Origin: Porites lobata
Lineage: Eukaryota > Cnidaria > Anthozoa > Scleractinia > Poritidae
Reading direction: 5' to 3'
Length of the DNA: 64,000 nt
Assembly: GCA_942486035.1 (NCBI GenBank)
Contig: CALNXK010000035.1
Coordinates: 2,442,001 to 2,506,000 of the forward strand
Below are positions 1 to 11,826 of this stretch, piece after piece. The translations under genes were made by a program, and so were the position numbers. Every line of letters starts with the position of its first letter. Positions within the stretch are counted from its first letter, which is position 1. The notes under the pieces are model-generated. The model saw only the letters and a list, made by a program, of their open reading frames with translations, was not told the origin of the DNA and ran no database searches.

Positions 1-462
1 TAACATGCAGTTAACCTACCGAGTAAAATCGTGTACAATAAAGCCTTAAAATCCACATGACCAAGAGTGTTGGCAAGTGTTTCGGCCTTTATCTTTAATA
101 GCTTGTCAGCAAGTGTGTTAACCAGTGCCTCGGCTTTCAACTCTTGCATGGTCGCCGAGTTTGTCAGCCATCACTTATGCTAGTGTGATAATTACCGTCT
201 CAACCAGGTCTTCGGCCTTCACCTAAGCTAACATGTAAGCGAGCGTGTCGAGCAGTGCCTTGATTTTGACCTCGGCATGTGTGTCAGCAATTGCTTTGGC
301 TTCAAACTTTGGCTAGTGTGTCATGCAGATGCCTTTTACATCGGCTAGTGTGTCACCTAATATCTCGGTCTACACTTCTGCTTTCTCGCGTCTCAAACTC
401 TATTTCTAGTTGCGTGTCAGTGCGTAGGCAACGCTTTTGGCCTGCACTTGTGGAAACGTGTG

Positions 463-516
463 AGCCTGCGTATAGCCTCAGCTACAACCGAGCCTGCGTA
501 TAGCCTCAGCTACAAC
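463..516. repeat. 26-bp exact tandem duplication (28-bp period)
   Basis: The 26 bases at 463-488 recur exactly at 491-516, separated by cg. The corresponding place in block B, near 12,290-12,325, has a single copy. The duplication is therefore younger than the A/B duplication, or was lost from B. The 28-bp period shifts both reading frames. Confidence 0.9.
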
Positions 517-2220
517 TTTGTTTCGTGTGTTGATATGCCCATAAGCCTGCACTACTGGAAGAGTGTCAGCGTCTGTTTTGACTGGTACCTCGATCTTTAA
601 TCAAACTTTTGTGTCTGCAAATGCCTTGGCTACCACCTTTAATAGCGTGGCAGCCTTTCTGCCAAGAAGTGGCTCTGCCTCCAAGTCTTGCAGTGTTTTG
701 GCAACCGTCTTCACTTTAGCCTTTGGCAGCGTTGCGGCCAGCGTTGAAACTAGTGACGGGCCTGTTAGTTTATTCATGTCTAGCCAACTTTATTGGCCTT
801 CAGCTCTCCTAGGCATTCAGTCAGCGTGTCCGAAGATGCTTCATCATTCGCATCGACCAGAGTGTCGTCAGGTGTTTTGGCCTTCACCTCTGCTAGGCTT
901 TGGTGCATTGTGTTAAATAGTGCCTTTGTCTGTAGATCACCCAATTTCTCGCAAAATGTTCTTAGCCTCAATTTCTGCTAGAGTGTCGGCCAGCGCGTCG
1001 AGCACTGCTTGGGCTTTCATTTCGCAATGTGTTTCGTTAAGAGCCCCGGTTTTTATTCTTTCCTACGTTCTTGCCAGTCCCGAACCAGTGCCTTAGCCTC
1101 TCTATTCTTTAGTGTCGAATTTCGTCTAGTGTCTTGGCCTTTACATTGGCCAGTTTGTTGGTATACTTCTCGCGGTTTGCCCCTTCTACAGTGTCAGCCA
1201 GAGAAGCGACTATTGCTTCGGCCTTTACATCTGGCAGTGTGTACCTAAGTGTCTCGGCCTCAACCTTAGAAAGCGTGTCAGCCAGAGCAGAAAGTGGTGT
1301 CTCGACTTTTACATCGGCTAGTGTGTGTTGCCTGGTGTTTCGGCCTCCATCTCTGCTAGCGTATCGGCCACAGAATCAATTAGCCCCTCGGTTATCATAG
1401 CGGCCAGTGTGCTTCTTATTGTCGGGATCTCTTTCTTTGGTAGCTTTTCTGTGTGTCGGCAACACTCTTGGCCTGTACTTAAGAAAAGGTGTAAGCCTTG
1501 GCATGCATCAGTGCCACAGCTTCAAATTCATTTATTGTGTCGACATCTGTGTAAGCCTTCCAATACTGCATTAATGTCACCATTTGTTTTGAACGGTTTC
1601 TCGGCCTTCAGACACGTTATGTTATTGCAATTATCTTAGCAGGCACTTCTGATAGCGTGTCAGGAAACGTGTCGACCAGTGTCAGCCTTCACGTCTCCCA
1701 GTGTTTTGCCAACCATCTTAGCGAACAAAACATATGCCCATCACATACGTCAGTGTCTTGCCAACTTTGTTGGCGTAGACATCTCCTAGGCTTTTCAGGC
1801 AGCGTGTTAACTAATTTCTTACCGTCTATATCGCGAAGAGTGTCGACAGTTGTTTGGGCCTCTACCTCTGGTAGGCTGTATTGCATGGTGTTGACAAGTG
1901 TCTCTGCCTGCACATGTCGCACTATCCCGCAAAAAGCTGTCGGCTTCAATCTGTGCTAGCGTGTTGACCAGCGTGTTTACCAGTGCCTAGTTTTCCACTT
2001 CGACGCTGTGTGTCGCTAAGTGTCTCGTGCTCAATTCTTGGCTACCCCGTTTTTGAGCGTTTTGACCACCGCATTGGCCTCTATATCAAGTAGTGTCTAT
2101 TCTCGTAAGGTGTTCTGGCCTTTACATCGGCCAGACATACGCCAAGTGTCTCGAGCTTACCTCTGCTAGCGTGTCCGCTAGAGCGTCAATTAGCGACTAG
2201 GTCATCACATCGGCGGGTGT

Positions 2221-2270
2221 GTTTCATAGTGTCTCGGTGTGTTTCATAGTGTTTCATAGTGTTTCATAGT
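2221..2270. repeat. 10-bp microsatellite-like expansion, gtttcatagt
   Basis: The decamer gtttcatagt occurs at 2221, 2241, 2251 and 2261. Three copies are directly contiguous and one is spaced by ten bases. This is local slippage inside the array, and a 10-bp period breaks the codon phase of the parent unit. Confidence 0.9.
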
Positions 2271-5200
2271 GCCTTGGGGTGTACCTCTAGTAGCGTTTCA
2301 GTGTGTAGTGTTTCAGTGTATCTTGGCTTTTACTTGTGCAAACACGTGAGCTTTCATATAGGCAAGTGCTTCATCTTCAACTTTAAGCCTTCAGTTTTCC
2401 AAGAGTGTCACCTTCTCTATTGACAAGTGCCTTGTCCTCCACAGAGGTTAGTGTGTCCGCAATTATCGCAAATATTTTTTGTTAGCGTGTGATTCAGCCC
2501 CTCGACCAGTTTCTCCGTCTTTATATCATTCAGTGTGTCTCAGCCTGAACCTCTGTTACCGTGTCAGCCAGAGTATGAAGTAGTCATTCGGCCTTCACAT
2601 TAGTCGGTCTGCACTTCTGCTAGCGTGTCAGTAGAAACATCAATTATTGCCTTGGTCATCACATCGGCCAGTGTGTTTCGCAGTGTCTCGGGCTCTACCG
2701 CTAATAGGGTGTCAATGTGTCTGTAACACTCTTGGCCTACAATTGTGCAAACGTGTCAGCCTGCGCATAGACCAGTACTTCAACTTCAACTGCAATCAGT
2801 ATGTCGACAAGTGTGTAATGCTCTTGTCCTGCAACAGTGTCACCGTCTTTTTTGACCGTTGCTTCGGCCTCGACACAGGTTAGTGTGTCACATTTCTCTT
2901 GGGCACAACCTCTAATAGAGTGTTAGCAAGCGTGTCGACCAGTTCTTTAGCCTCAACGTTGCCGATTGTTTTGTTAACTGCCTTGGCCTTCATCTCTGCA
3001 AGCGTGGCGGCCAGTTTTTAACTAGTGATGCGCCCTTCACAGCCGTCAGTGTCTGGCCAATTGTCTCGGCCTTTACCTCTGCAAGCCTCTCAGCAAGAGT
3101 GTTTGCCCATGCCTCAGTCTTCACATCGCTCAGTTTCCGCCTCCGTCTCTGCTATGCTCTTATGCATCTTGATGACATTTGCTTTGTTCTCTACATTACC
3201 CACTGTCTCGCAAAACGTTTTCGGCGTTAATCAATGCTAGCATGTGGGCCAGTGCGTCGAGTAGTTTCTCGGCCTTCACGTTGTCCTATCTTGCTAAACT
3301 TTTCGGCCTCTAATCTTTGCTAGTGTGTCTGTAGGCCAAGCAAGCGGTCAAAACGCTGACATATTGCTTAGTGTCTCAGCTTCTACTTCGTTCAGTGTGT
3401 CTTCAACTAACTAGGCGTCCACAATCTTAAGCAGTGTCAACTATCTTTTAAACTGCTGTTTCGGGCTTTACATAGGTTAGTGTGTCCTTAATTGTCTTTG
3501 TCACTTCTTCTGCTACTGCGACAGCTTGCGTTTCGACCAATGCCTGCAACACAACATCGCTCAGTGTGTTTCCAGCTGTCTGGGCGATCATCTCTGCTAG
3601 CGTGGGAGCCAGTGTTACGACTGGTGATGCGGCCTGACACGTTACAGTGTGTCTCTAATTGTCTTGGCTAGTGCCTTTTATAGCGTGTCGTATACAGTCT
3701 TCTCTTGCACCTTTGCCAGCACGGTGGCCAGCTTTTAAAAAAGTGATGCGCCCTTCAACTCTGTCAGTGGCAGGCAAACTTTCTCGACTATCAGCCAGCG
3801 TGTCCGCCGATGCCTTAGCGTCCACATCACAGAGAGTATCGCCAGGTGTTTAAATCTCCACCTCTGCTTGACTTTGGTGCATCGTGTTGATAAAAGCCGT
3901 GGTGTCCACATCACCTACTATCATGGAAAACGTTGTTAGCCTTAATATCTCCTAGCGTACTGCCAGTGCATTGAGCAGTGGCTCGGGTTTCAATGCACCT
4001 GGTATTTTTTTAAGTGTGTCGGCCTCTATTCTTTGGTAACATTTCTGTGAGCTTCACACCACTGACCAGTGGCTTGGCCCTGCAATCCTGCAAGGCTGTG
4101 CAGCAGCGTGTTAAGCAATGCCTCAACTTTAACATTACCCACTGTCTCGCCAAAACTAATCAGCCTCAATCGCCTTTTACGTGTCGACAAGCGCATTCAA
4201 CAGCGTTTTGACTTTCACTTTTCCTTGTTTGTCACCAAGTGTCTCGGCGTTCATGGTTTGGTAGCGTGTTATGCGGTGTCTCGACCATCGGTCGCTGTGT
4301 CGCTGCTTTTGAAGGGATGCACTTGTGGTTGCCTTCTCGCCAGAGTATAGAGCAGTAATTTCCCAGCAAATTGCCTCGTTTATTGCCCACTGTTATGGCT
4401 TTAACCTATGGTTTCCGATCCGGCGGCATTTTCAATTGTCTCTTAACCTTCTTATCGTGCAGTGTGCCGCTAGATGTCTTGGCCATTAATTGTCGAATCG
4501 TGTGGGCAAGCCTCAGGACCAATGCCTTAGCTTTCACTTTTTTAATGTCTCACCAACGATTCCAGCCATTACCTCTGCAATTGTCAGCTAGCGTCTTGAC
4601 CGGCGCCTCAGTCTCCAGATAGGCCAATGTGGCGCCAGGCGTGTCGGCCTCCAAGTCTGCTACCATCTAAGCTACCGTTTCGACCAGTGGCTAGGCCTAC
4701 ATATCACCCAGTGTGTTAACAAGTATGTTCGTTTTCGCTCGTGTGAGTAATGCTTTCCGCATCGGCCAGTGTGTCGCGAAATTTCGCGGGTTTATTTATT
4801 CTAGCGTGTGAGCCAGCGCGTCGAGTAGTGCCTCGGCCATCACTTCAACGTCTCTTCACTTAACTCAATATGCCGGAATTATTCTCACTCTTACCTCCCT
4901 TAACGTGTCAGCCGTCTTGTCCACCAGTGCCTCGACCTCCACATCACGCAGTGTGCCGCCAGTTGTCTCGGCCTTCATATCTGCTAGCGTGGCAGAAAAT
5001 TTGTTGATCAGTGCCTTGGCCTAACTGTTTGGCCTTTACTTCTGCTAGCCTGAGAGCCAGCGTCTTGACTTATACCTTAACTAATACCTGCACATCACAC
5101 CAAGTGTCGCGGCTTTTTCGCTGCTCGCATGAAAAGAAGCACGTGGACCATTACCAAGCCTTTTACATCACATCGTGTTTCTTGAAATTTCGGAACATGC

Positions 5201-6144
5201 ACTTCAGCTAGACTTTGAACCAACGTGTCAACATCACCAAGTGGCCAAGTGTGTACGCAAGTGTCTTGGCCTTTATCTCTGATAGCTTGTCTGGCGGTTT
5301 ATCAACCAGTGCCTAAGCGTGCAACTGACCCACGGTTGCCTAGTGTCTCCACCTTCACTTATGTTAGCGTGACAATCACAGTGTTGACTAGTGCTTTGGC
5401 CTTCAATTAAGCTAGTATGTAAGCCAGCGTGTAGAGCAGCGCCTTGGTTTTTACTTCACCCGGTGTGTTACGAATCTTTCGACCTCTATCTTTTGGTAGG
5501 GTATCATGTAGCACCTGCACCAGTGTCTGAGCCTCCATATCAGGTATACACAAGTTAGTGTGTCCAGAATTTTCTTGGGCACTTTATCTGATAGCGTGTC
5601 AGAAAGCGTGTGGACTAGTGCCTTGACCTGCACGTGTTGCAGAGTTTTTGCAACCGTCTTTGCCTTCACCTTTACAAGTATTGTTGCCAACATTTAAAGT
5701 AGTGATGCGCTCTTCAGATTGGTGAATGTCTCTTAACTTAAACGGCCTTTACCTCTGCTAGTCTTTCTGCCTGCATATGTGTCGATGCCTCAGCATTCAC
5801 ATTGGGCAGTGTGTCGCCTAGTGTTTAGGCTTTCATCTTTTGCTAGGGTGTGATTCAGCGCCTTGACAAGTGTCTTCGCCTTTATATCACTTAGTGACTC
5901 ATAGAGTGTCTTAGCCTTGACCGCTGCTACCATGTTAGCCAGAGCAGCAATTAGAGCCTTGGTCATCACATCGCCCAGTTTAATTGATAGTGTCTTGAGC
6001 TCTACCTCTAGTAGCGTGTCAGTGTGTCGGTGACAATCTCGGCCTGCACATGTGGAAACGTAGAGATCACTGCCTTAGCTTTAACTGCAATCAGTGTGTC
6101 GACAACTGTGTTTTCTCCAGTGCTGCAACAGTGTCAGCTTCTGT

Positions 6145-6663
6145 TTAGCGCGGTGTCTTGGCCTGCGCACAGGTAAGTGTTTCCGCATTTGTCTTAGCCA
6201 CCACCTCTGTTAGCGTGTCAAGAAACGTGCCGACCAGTGCGTTAGCCTGCAGGTCTTGCAGTGTTTTGCCAGCCGTCTTGGTGTCCACCTCTGTCAGCGT
6301 GGCGACTAGCGTGTAAACTGGTGCTGCGACCTTCACATGCGTCAGTAACTCGCCAACCTTAACGGCCTTTACGCTTGCTAGACTATCAACCATCGTATTG
6401 GCCAATGCCTTAGCGTTTACATCGGGCAGAGTGCAAACAGGTGTTTCGGTTTTGATCTCTGCTAGGCTGTAATGCATCGTGTTCAGAAGTACAACGGCCT
6501 CCACATGACCCACTGTCTCGCAAAAAGTTTTCGGCCTGAATCTCTGCTCGCGTGTTGGCCAGCGCCTTGAGCAGTGCCTCGGCCTCAGCCTCGCCCTTTG
6601 TGTTGGTAAGTGTCTTGCCTGACCTCTTTTCTTTTCTAGCGTGTCTGCCAGCGTTCTAATCAC
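6145..6663 (-). pseudogene. longest minus-strand repeat-peptide fragment (172 codons)
   Basis: This is the longest open frame in the minus-strand sense of the array. Residues from about 45 onward carry the repeat signature (for example YSLAEIKTETPVCTLPDVNA). An internal stretch at about residues 20-45 is Arg/Trp/Pro-rich, which is what the same DNA gives one frame away, so a compensating pair of frameshifts is likely. At 6,311-6,320 the sequence gtgtaaactg gives a Tyr codon where most other copies of this position have a TAA stop. No start context or promoter is recognisable and the Met is arbitrary. It is best read as a surviving fragment of a decayed repeat ORF, not a working gene. Confidence 0.45.
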
Positions 6664-7700
6664 TGGCCTGGCCTACATATCGCTTAGGGTGTCATCTCGT
6701 CAAGTCTCCCGGTCTTTGCAACTGCCAAATTGTCGGTACGTCTCTAAGGCCTCACCTCTGCTAGCCTGTCTGCCAGCGTGTCGGCGGATACTACAGCCTT
6801 CACATCGTGCAGAGTTGCGCGAGGTGTTTCGCTTTGCACCTCTGCTAGGCTGTGATGAATGGTGTTTACAAATGCCTTTGTGTACACATCACTTAATGCC
6901 TCCAAAAAAGTTGTTGGCCTAAATCTCTGCTACCGTGTTGGCCAGCAGCACGAGCGGTGCTTTTCTCTCAGCTTCGCCTTGTGTGTGGTACGTGTCTGGT
7001 CATGGTTTCTTTGCTAGCGTGTGTGGTAGCGTTTTGACCACTTGCCTGGCCGGTAGAGGTCACGCCAGGTGCGCTGACCGGTGGGCTGGCTTCATTACTG
7101 CCAGTGTGGGGAACAGCGTTAAGGCTGTTTATGCGGTCTTCAGATTAGGCAGTGTCCTGGCAACTTTCGCAACCATTACCTCGGCTAGCCTGTCAGACAG
7201 CGTGTCGCAAAATGCTTCAGGCTTCACATCGCGCACTCTGTTGCCTTGTTTTTTTGGCCTCTGCCTCTGCAAGGTTGTGATGCAGCGTTTTAAACACTTT
7301 CTCAAGTTAGTGTGTCTTAAATTCATTTGACGTCTACGTCTGGTTGGCCTCCACGTCGCCCAGCGTTTTACCAACAGTCTTGGCTTCTACCCTTTGCTAG
7401 CGTCGCGGCCAGAGTTAAAATAGTGATGCGCCCTTCACATCCGCGAGTGTTTCGCCAACTTTCTGGGCCTTCACCTCTGCTAGACTGTCAGTCAGCGTGT
7501 TTGTCGGTGCCGCACCCGCCTTCTCTGCTAAACTTTGGTGCATCGTGTTGATAGGGTCCTTGGTCTGCACATCACGCACTTTCTCGCAAAATGATTTCAG
7601 TCTTAATTTCTCCTAGCGCGTTAGCCATCTCGTAAAGCCGCGCCTCGGCTTCTACCTCGCCTTGTGTGTCTTTAGGTGTGTCGGCCTCTATTGTTTGCTA

Positions 7701-7960
7701 CAATCTGGCAGAGCATTTTTTCAAACATAGAACCTGTACCGGCTCTTTCCTCTTTCGGTTTTCCTGAAAGGAATGTTGTTTTGTATTCAAAAGAAAGCCT
7801 TATCCCTAGGCGTCTGTTGAAAGCAACATTAAATTGCGTTAAGGAGTTTTCTTTCCGCAAAGGTATCAGTTAGAAAAAAGTTTTGTTGGGTAGGAAAGTG
7901 GGCATAATGGAAAAAGAAAAAAACTTTCTTAACTAGATTTGTGCCTAATTGTAGCCTTTA
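7701..7960. mobile_element. TA-flanked ~250-bp insertion, copy 1 (MITE-like)
   Basis: The sequence leaves the 84-bp rhythm just after tttgcta and returns near 7,960. Two relatives lie at 20,336 and 28,998 in blocks B and C, and block D has the uninterrupted site at about 41,641-41,690. The left end reads caatctggca. The right end reads tgcctaattg followed by ta, giving the inverted match CAATnnGGCA with TA on both sides. Both strands are open for about 60 codons in all three copies, the minus frame including TQFNVA and RLGIRLSFE. That frame could be a transposase remnant or chance, and I do not recognise it. TA duplication with short terminal inverted repeats would fit a Tc1/mariner-type non-autonomous element, which is inference. 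Confidence 0.6.
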
Positions 7961-9065
7961 TACCAGCGTCATACCACTAACTTGGCCTCCATTTCGTATT
8001 GTAACGCATCTCGTCTAGTTTCCCGGCCTTTACATCGGTTAGTTTGTCGCTAAGTGTTTTGGGCTTTACCTCTGCTAGCGTATTAGGCAAAATATGCACT
8101 ATTGCCTCGGCCTTTTTATTCGTTATAGTCTCGCTTCGTGTCTATAGCGGCACTTGTGCTACCCTTTTAGCCAGAGTATAGAGCAGTAATAAGCCTCCTC
8201 ATTGTAAAGTGTATCGATCAATGTCTCGCCTTTTTCCTCTGCTTTGCTTTCCGCCGGCATGTCCACCAGTCTCTAAACCTTTTCATTCTGCAGTGTGACG
8301 CGAGATATCTTGGCCCATACTCGTCGAATCGTTTTAGCCTGCTTATAGACTTATGCCTTAGCTTCCACTTCTTTAGTGTCTTACCAACGATCTTGGAATT
8401 CACCTCTCCATGTCTCAGCTAGTGTCTACACCGGTGCCTCGAGCTGCACATAGCCTAATGTGGCCTCAAGTGTCTTGGTCTGCAACTCTGCTACCATCTA
8501 AGCCGGCGTTTCGACCACTGGCTTAACATACACATAAGCCAATGCTTCGACAAGTGTGTAAGAGATGTCTTCCAGATCAGCCAGTGTGTCGCAAAATTTC
8601 TGAGGCTCGATTTCTGCTAGCGTGTGAGCCAGCGCGTCGAGCCTTGCATAGACGTCTACTTTAACCTCTCTTCACATAGCTCAATAGGTCGGCATGATTC
8701 TCACTCTTACGTCAAGTAGCTTCTTGTGCACCAGTGCCTTGGCCTCTATATCGCGCACTGTGCCGTCAATTGTCTTGGCGTTTATCTTTGCAAGCGTGGC
8801 AGCAAATTTGTTGTCCAGTGACCGGGCCTGCAAATGGCCTGGTGTGTCCTAACTTTCTTGGTCTTTACTTCTGCTAGCCTTTAAGGCAGCGTCTTGAACA
8901 ATGCCTTAACCTCCACATCTCTCCGTGATTCGCGGCAAGTGTCTTTTTCTTTTTCTTCGTTAGTATGTAAGCAAGCATGTCGACCAGTGCAAAGACTTTT
9001 ACAGCACATACTTTGTCTCCAGGTTTCTTAACCTGCAGTTCAGCTAGCGTGTAAGGCAGCGTGTT

Positions 9066-11826
9066 CAATAGCGCGTTAAAATCACGTTCTGTTTTTGACC
9101 GGTGCCTTGGCCTTCACACAGGTTAGTGTGTCCGCTCTTGTTTTGGCCACAACCTATAATAGCGTGTCGGGAGAAGTGTCGGCCGGTGCCTCGACTTGCA
9201 CGATACCTAATATTTTGCCAACCGGTTTTGTTTGCACATCTGCGAGCGTGCCCGGCATCGTTTAAACTTCTTATGTAATCTCCACATCTGTCAGTGTCTC
9301 GCCAACTTTTTTGCTCTTTAACTCTGCTAAGGTATCGGGAAGCGTGACTGCCTATGCGTCAGTCTGCACATCGCATAGAGTTTCGCAAGGTGTTTTCAAC
9401 TACGCCTGTGCTAGGCTGTAATGCATCGTGATGACAAGTGCGCTGATCTCCACATCTCGCACTGTCTTCCAAAAATTTGTCGTCGTTAATTGCTGATGGC
9501 ATGTTGGGCAGCGCGTCGAATAGTTTCTGGGCGTCCACTTTCCCATTTTACGCTCACTCTATCGGCCTCTATTCTTTGCTAGCCTGTCTACCAGCGTTTT
9601 CACCACTGGCTTGGTCTCCATATCGCTTAGTGTCTTATTTTGTCTAGTGTCCGGACCTGCGTATGGACTAGTGCCTCAGACTGCAATTCGTTGACTGTGT
9701 CGCCAACTGGCTAGGTCTTTACATCTGCAAGAGTTTCAATGGTTTCGACGGTTTTCTAGGGCTCTACATAGGACAAATGTCTTTTGCCCTACGTCTGATA
9801 GTGTGTCAGATAGTGTGTGTGATACCTGGGCCTCATAGCTTGTGAGCCGGTAGGTCAACAAGTGCCTAATTTTCGAAGTCTGCCACTGTCGACTAGTGCC
9901 TTGGCCTCAACCTAAGCAAGCATTTAAGCCAGCGTCTGTAGCAACGCCTCTGTTTTAACTTTGCCCGGTGTGTCAGCAATTGTTTTGGCCTCAATTTTTG
10001 GCCAGCGTGTAATGCAAGACCTCAACCAGTGTCTTGGCCTTGATATTACTTAGTGTTTTGTAGAGTTTCTCACTCTCAGCTTCTGCTACCGTGTCACCCA
10101 GACCATAAAGTAGTGCCTCGGCCTTTTTCTCTGCTGGCGTGTCAGCCACAGCATCAATAAGTGGCAAGGCAAGTGTCTTGGCCTTAATCTCTGATAGCTT
10201 GTCAGCCGGTGTCTCAACCAGTGCTTTAGCGGCCAACTGTCTCACTGTCACCAAGTGCCTCGGCCTTTACTTATAAAGGCGTGACAACCACCATTTCGCT
10301 TAGCGCGTTGGCCTTAACCTAAGCTAGCATGTAAGCCAGCGTGTCGAGCAGCGCCTCTGTTTTTTACTTTGCCCGTTGTATAACAAACTGTTTCGGCCTT
10401 TATCTTTTGCTGGCGAGTGATGCAACACCTCGACTAGTTTCTCAGCCTTTATATCACTCAGTGTCTTGTACAGTGTTTAAGCCTCGACCTCTGCAACCGT
10501 TGCACATAAAGCATTTAGTAGTGCCTCGGCCTTTATCTCTGCTAGCGTGTCAGCTACAACATCAATTAGTGTCTCGATCATCAAAACGGCCAGTGAGTTT
10601 CTACTGTCTTACGTTTAGAGTGTAACTGATACGTTCTACTAGAGTAACAGTAAAACTCTTGGCCTGCACTTGTAAAAATTTGTAAGCCTGCGTATAGACC
10701 AGTGCCTCAGCTTCAACTTCGTTTAGTGTGTGGACAAATGTGTAGGCGTTCACTGGTACAAAAGTGGGACTTTCTGTTTTGACTGGTGCCTTCGCCTTCA
10801 CACAAGATAGTGTGTCCGCAATTGTCTTGGCCACCAACTCTGATATTGTGTCAGGAACCGTGTCAACCAGTGCCATTGCCTCCACGTTGCAGATTGTTTT
10901 GCCAACCGTCTTGGCCTCAACCTTTGCAAGCGAGGCGGCCAGGGTTTAAAGTAGTAATTCGCCCTTTACATCCGTCACAGTCTTTTACTGTCTCAGCAAC
11001 CACCTCTGCTTGTCGTTGCGCCAGCATGTTCACAGGTGTCTGAGCCACCTAATCTCCCAGTGTGTCGCTATATGTTATGGCTTTTAATTGTCGAATAGAG
11101 CCTGCCTGCCTATGTACCAATGCCTTAAATTTCAGTTGTTCAGTGTCTTGTAATGAGTCTAGGAAAACCACCTCAGCAAGCGTCAGGTTCTGACCGGTGA
11201 CTCGGGCTGCAGAGTCCAGAACGTGGCGCCAAGTGTGTTGGCTTCGAACTCTGCAACTATGTGAGCCAGCGTGTGGACCAGTGTCTCGGCCTACACATCA
11301 CCTAGTGCGTCAACAAGTGTGGTCGCTTTTAATTATTGCATGCTGTAAGCGATGCCTTTCGAATCGACCACTGTCTCGCCAAATTTCTCGGGCTGCACTT
11401 CTGCTTGTATGTAAGCAAGCGCATTAAGCAGTGCCTCGGCATCTTATTCGATTTCTCTTTACACAGTTTAATCTGTGGGCATCATTCTCACCCTTACTTC
11501 AGTGATCGTATCAGCCGGTCCTTTCCGCCAGTGCCTCGCCAACCACATCTTGATGTCTGCGACCGATTGTCTCGGCTTGCATCTATTGATGCGTGGCTGC
11601 AAGTTTGTTGGCAAGTCAGGCGGCCTGCACATGCTCTAGTGCGTCGCTAAATTTCTTGGCCTTTACTACGGCTAGCCTGTCAGCCAGCGTCTTGAGCATT
11701 GCGTTAACATGCACATCACTTCGGGTGTGGCGGCATGTATCTCTTCTTTTTTGCACGCTAGCATGTATTCAAGAACGTCTACTGGTGCCAAGGCTTTCAC
11801 ATCACATAGTGTGTCTGCACTTTTCT
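9066..11826 (-). repeat. 84-bp array between blocks A and B
   Basis: These are degenerate 84-bp units with no intact frame longer than about 104 codons. The stretch contains one copy of the cacatagctc-type landmark at 11,454-11,495 and a tttaaa-containing landmark near 10,945. The last bases run directly into the start of block B without visible target-site marks, so the A/B boundary at 11,827 is set only by the start of the window's match. The real repeat period may begin further left. Confidence 0.7.

Larger units (their letters stand above)
1..9065 (-). repeat. higher-order repeat block A
   Basis: This block of 84-bp units recurs in the same order as block B. Matching points by eye are 1 with 11,827, 2,876 with 14,943, 4,851 with 17,154, 5,700 with 18,355, 7,701 with 20,336 and 8,666 with 21,258. 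Over the first 1.5 kb the copies are very similar, and the match then continues with more divergence and many small indels. The block probably extends upstream of the window, because base 1 already lies inside the match. It contains the TA-flanked insertion at 7,701 and two copies of a landmark (4,851 and 8,666) related to cacatagctcaatatgtc. No intact gene is present. Confidence 0.75.
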
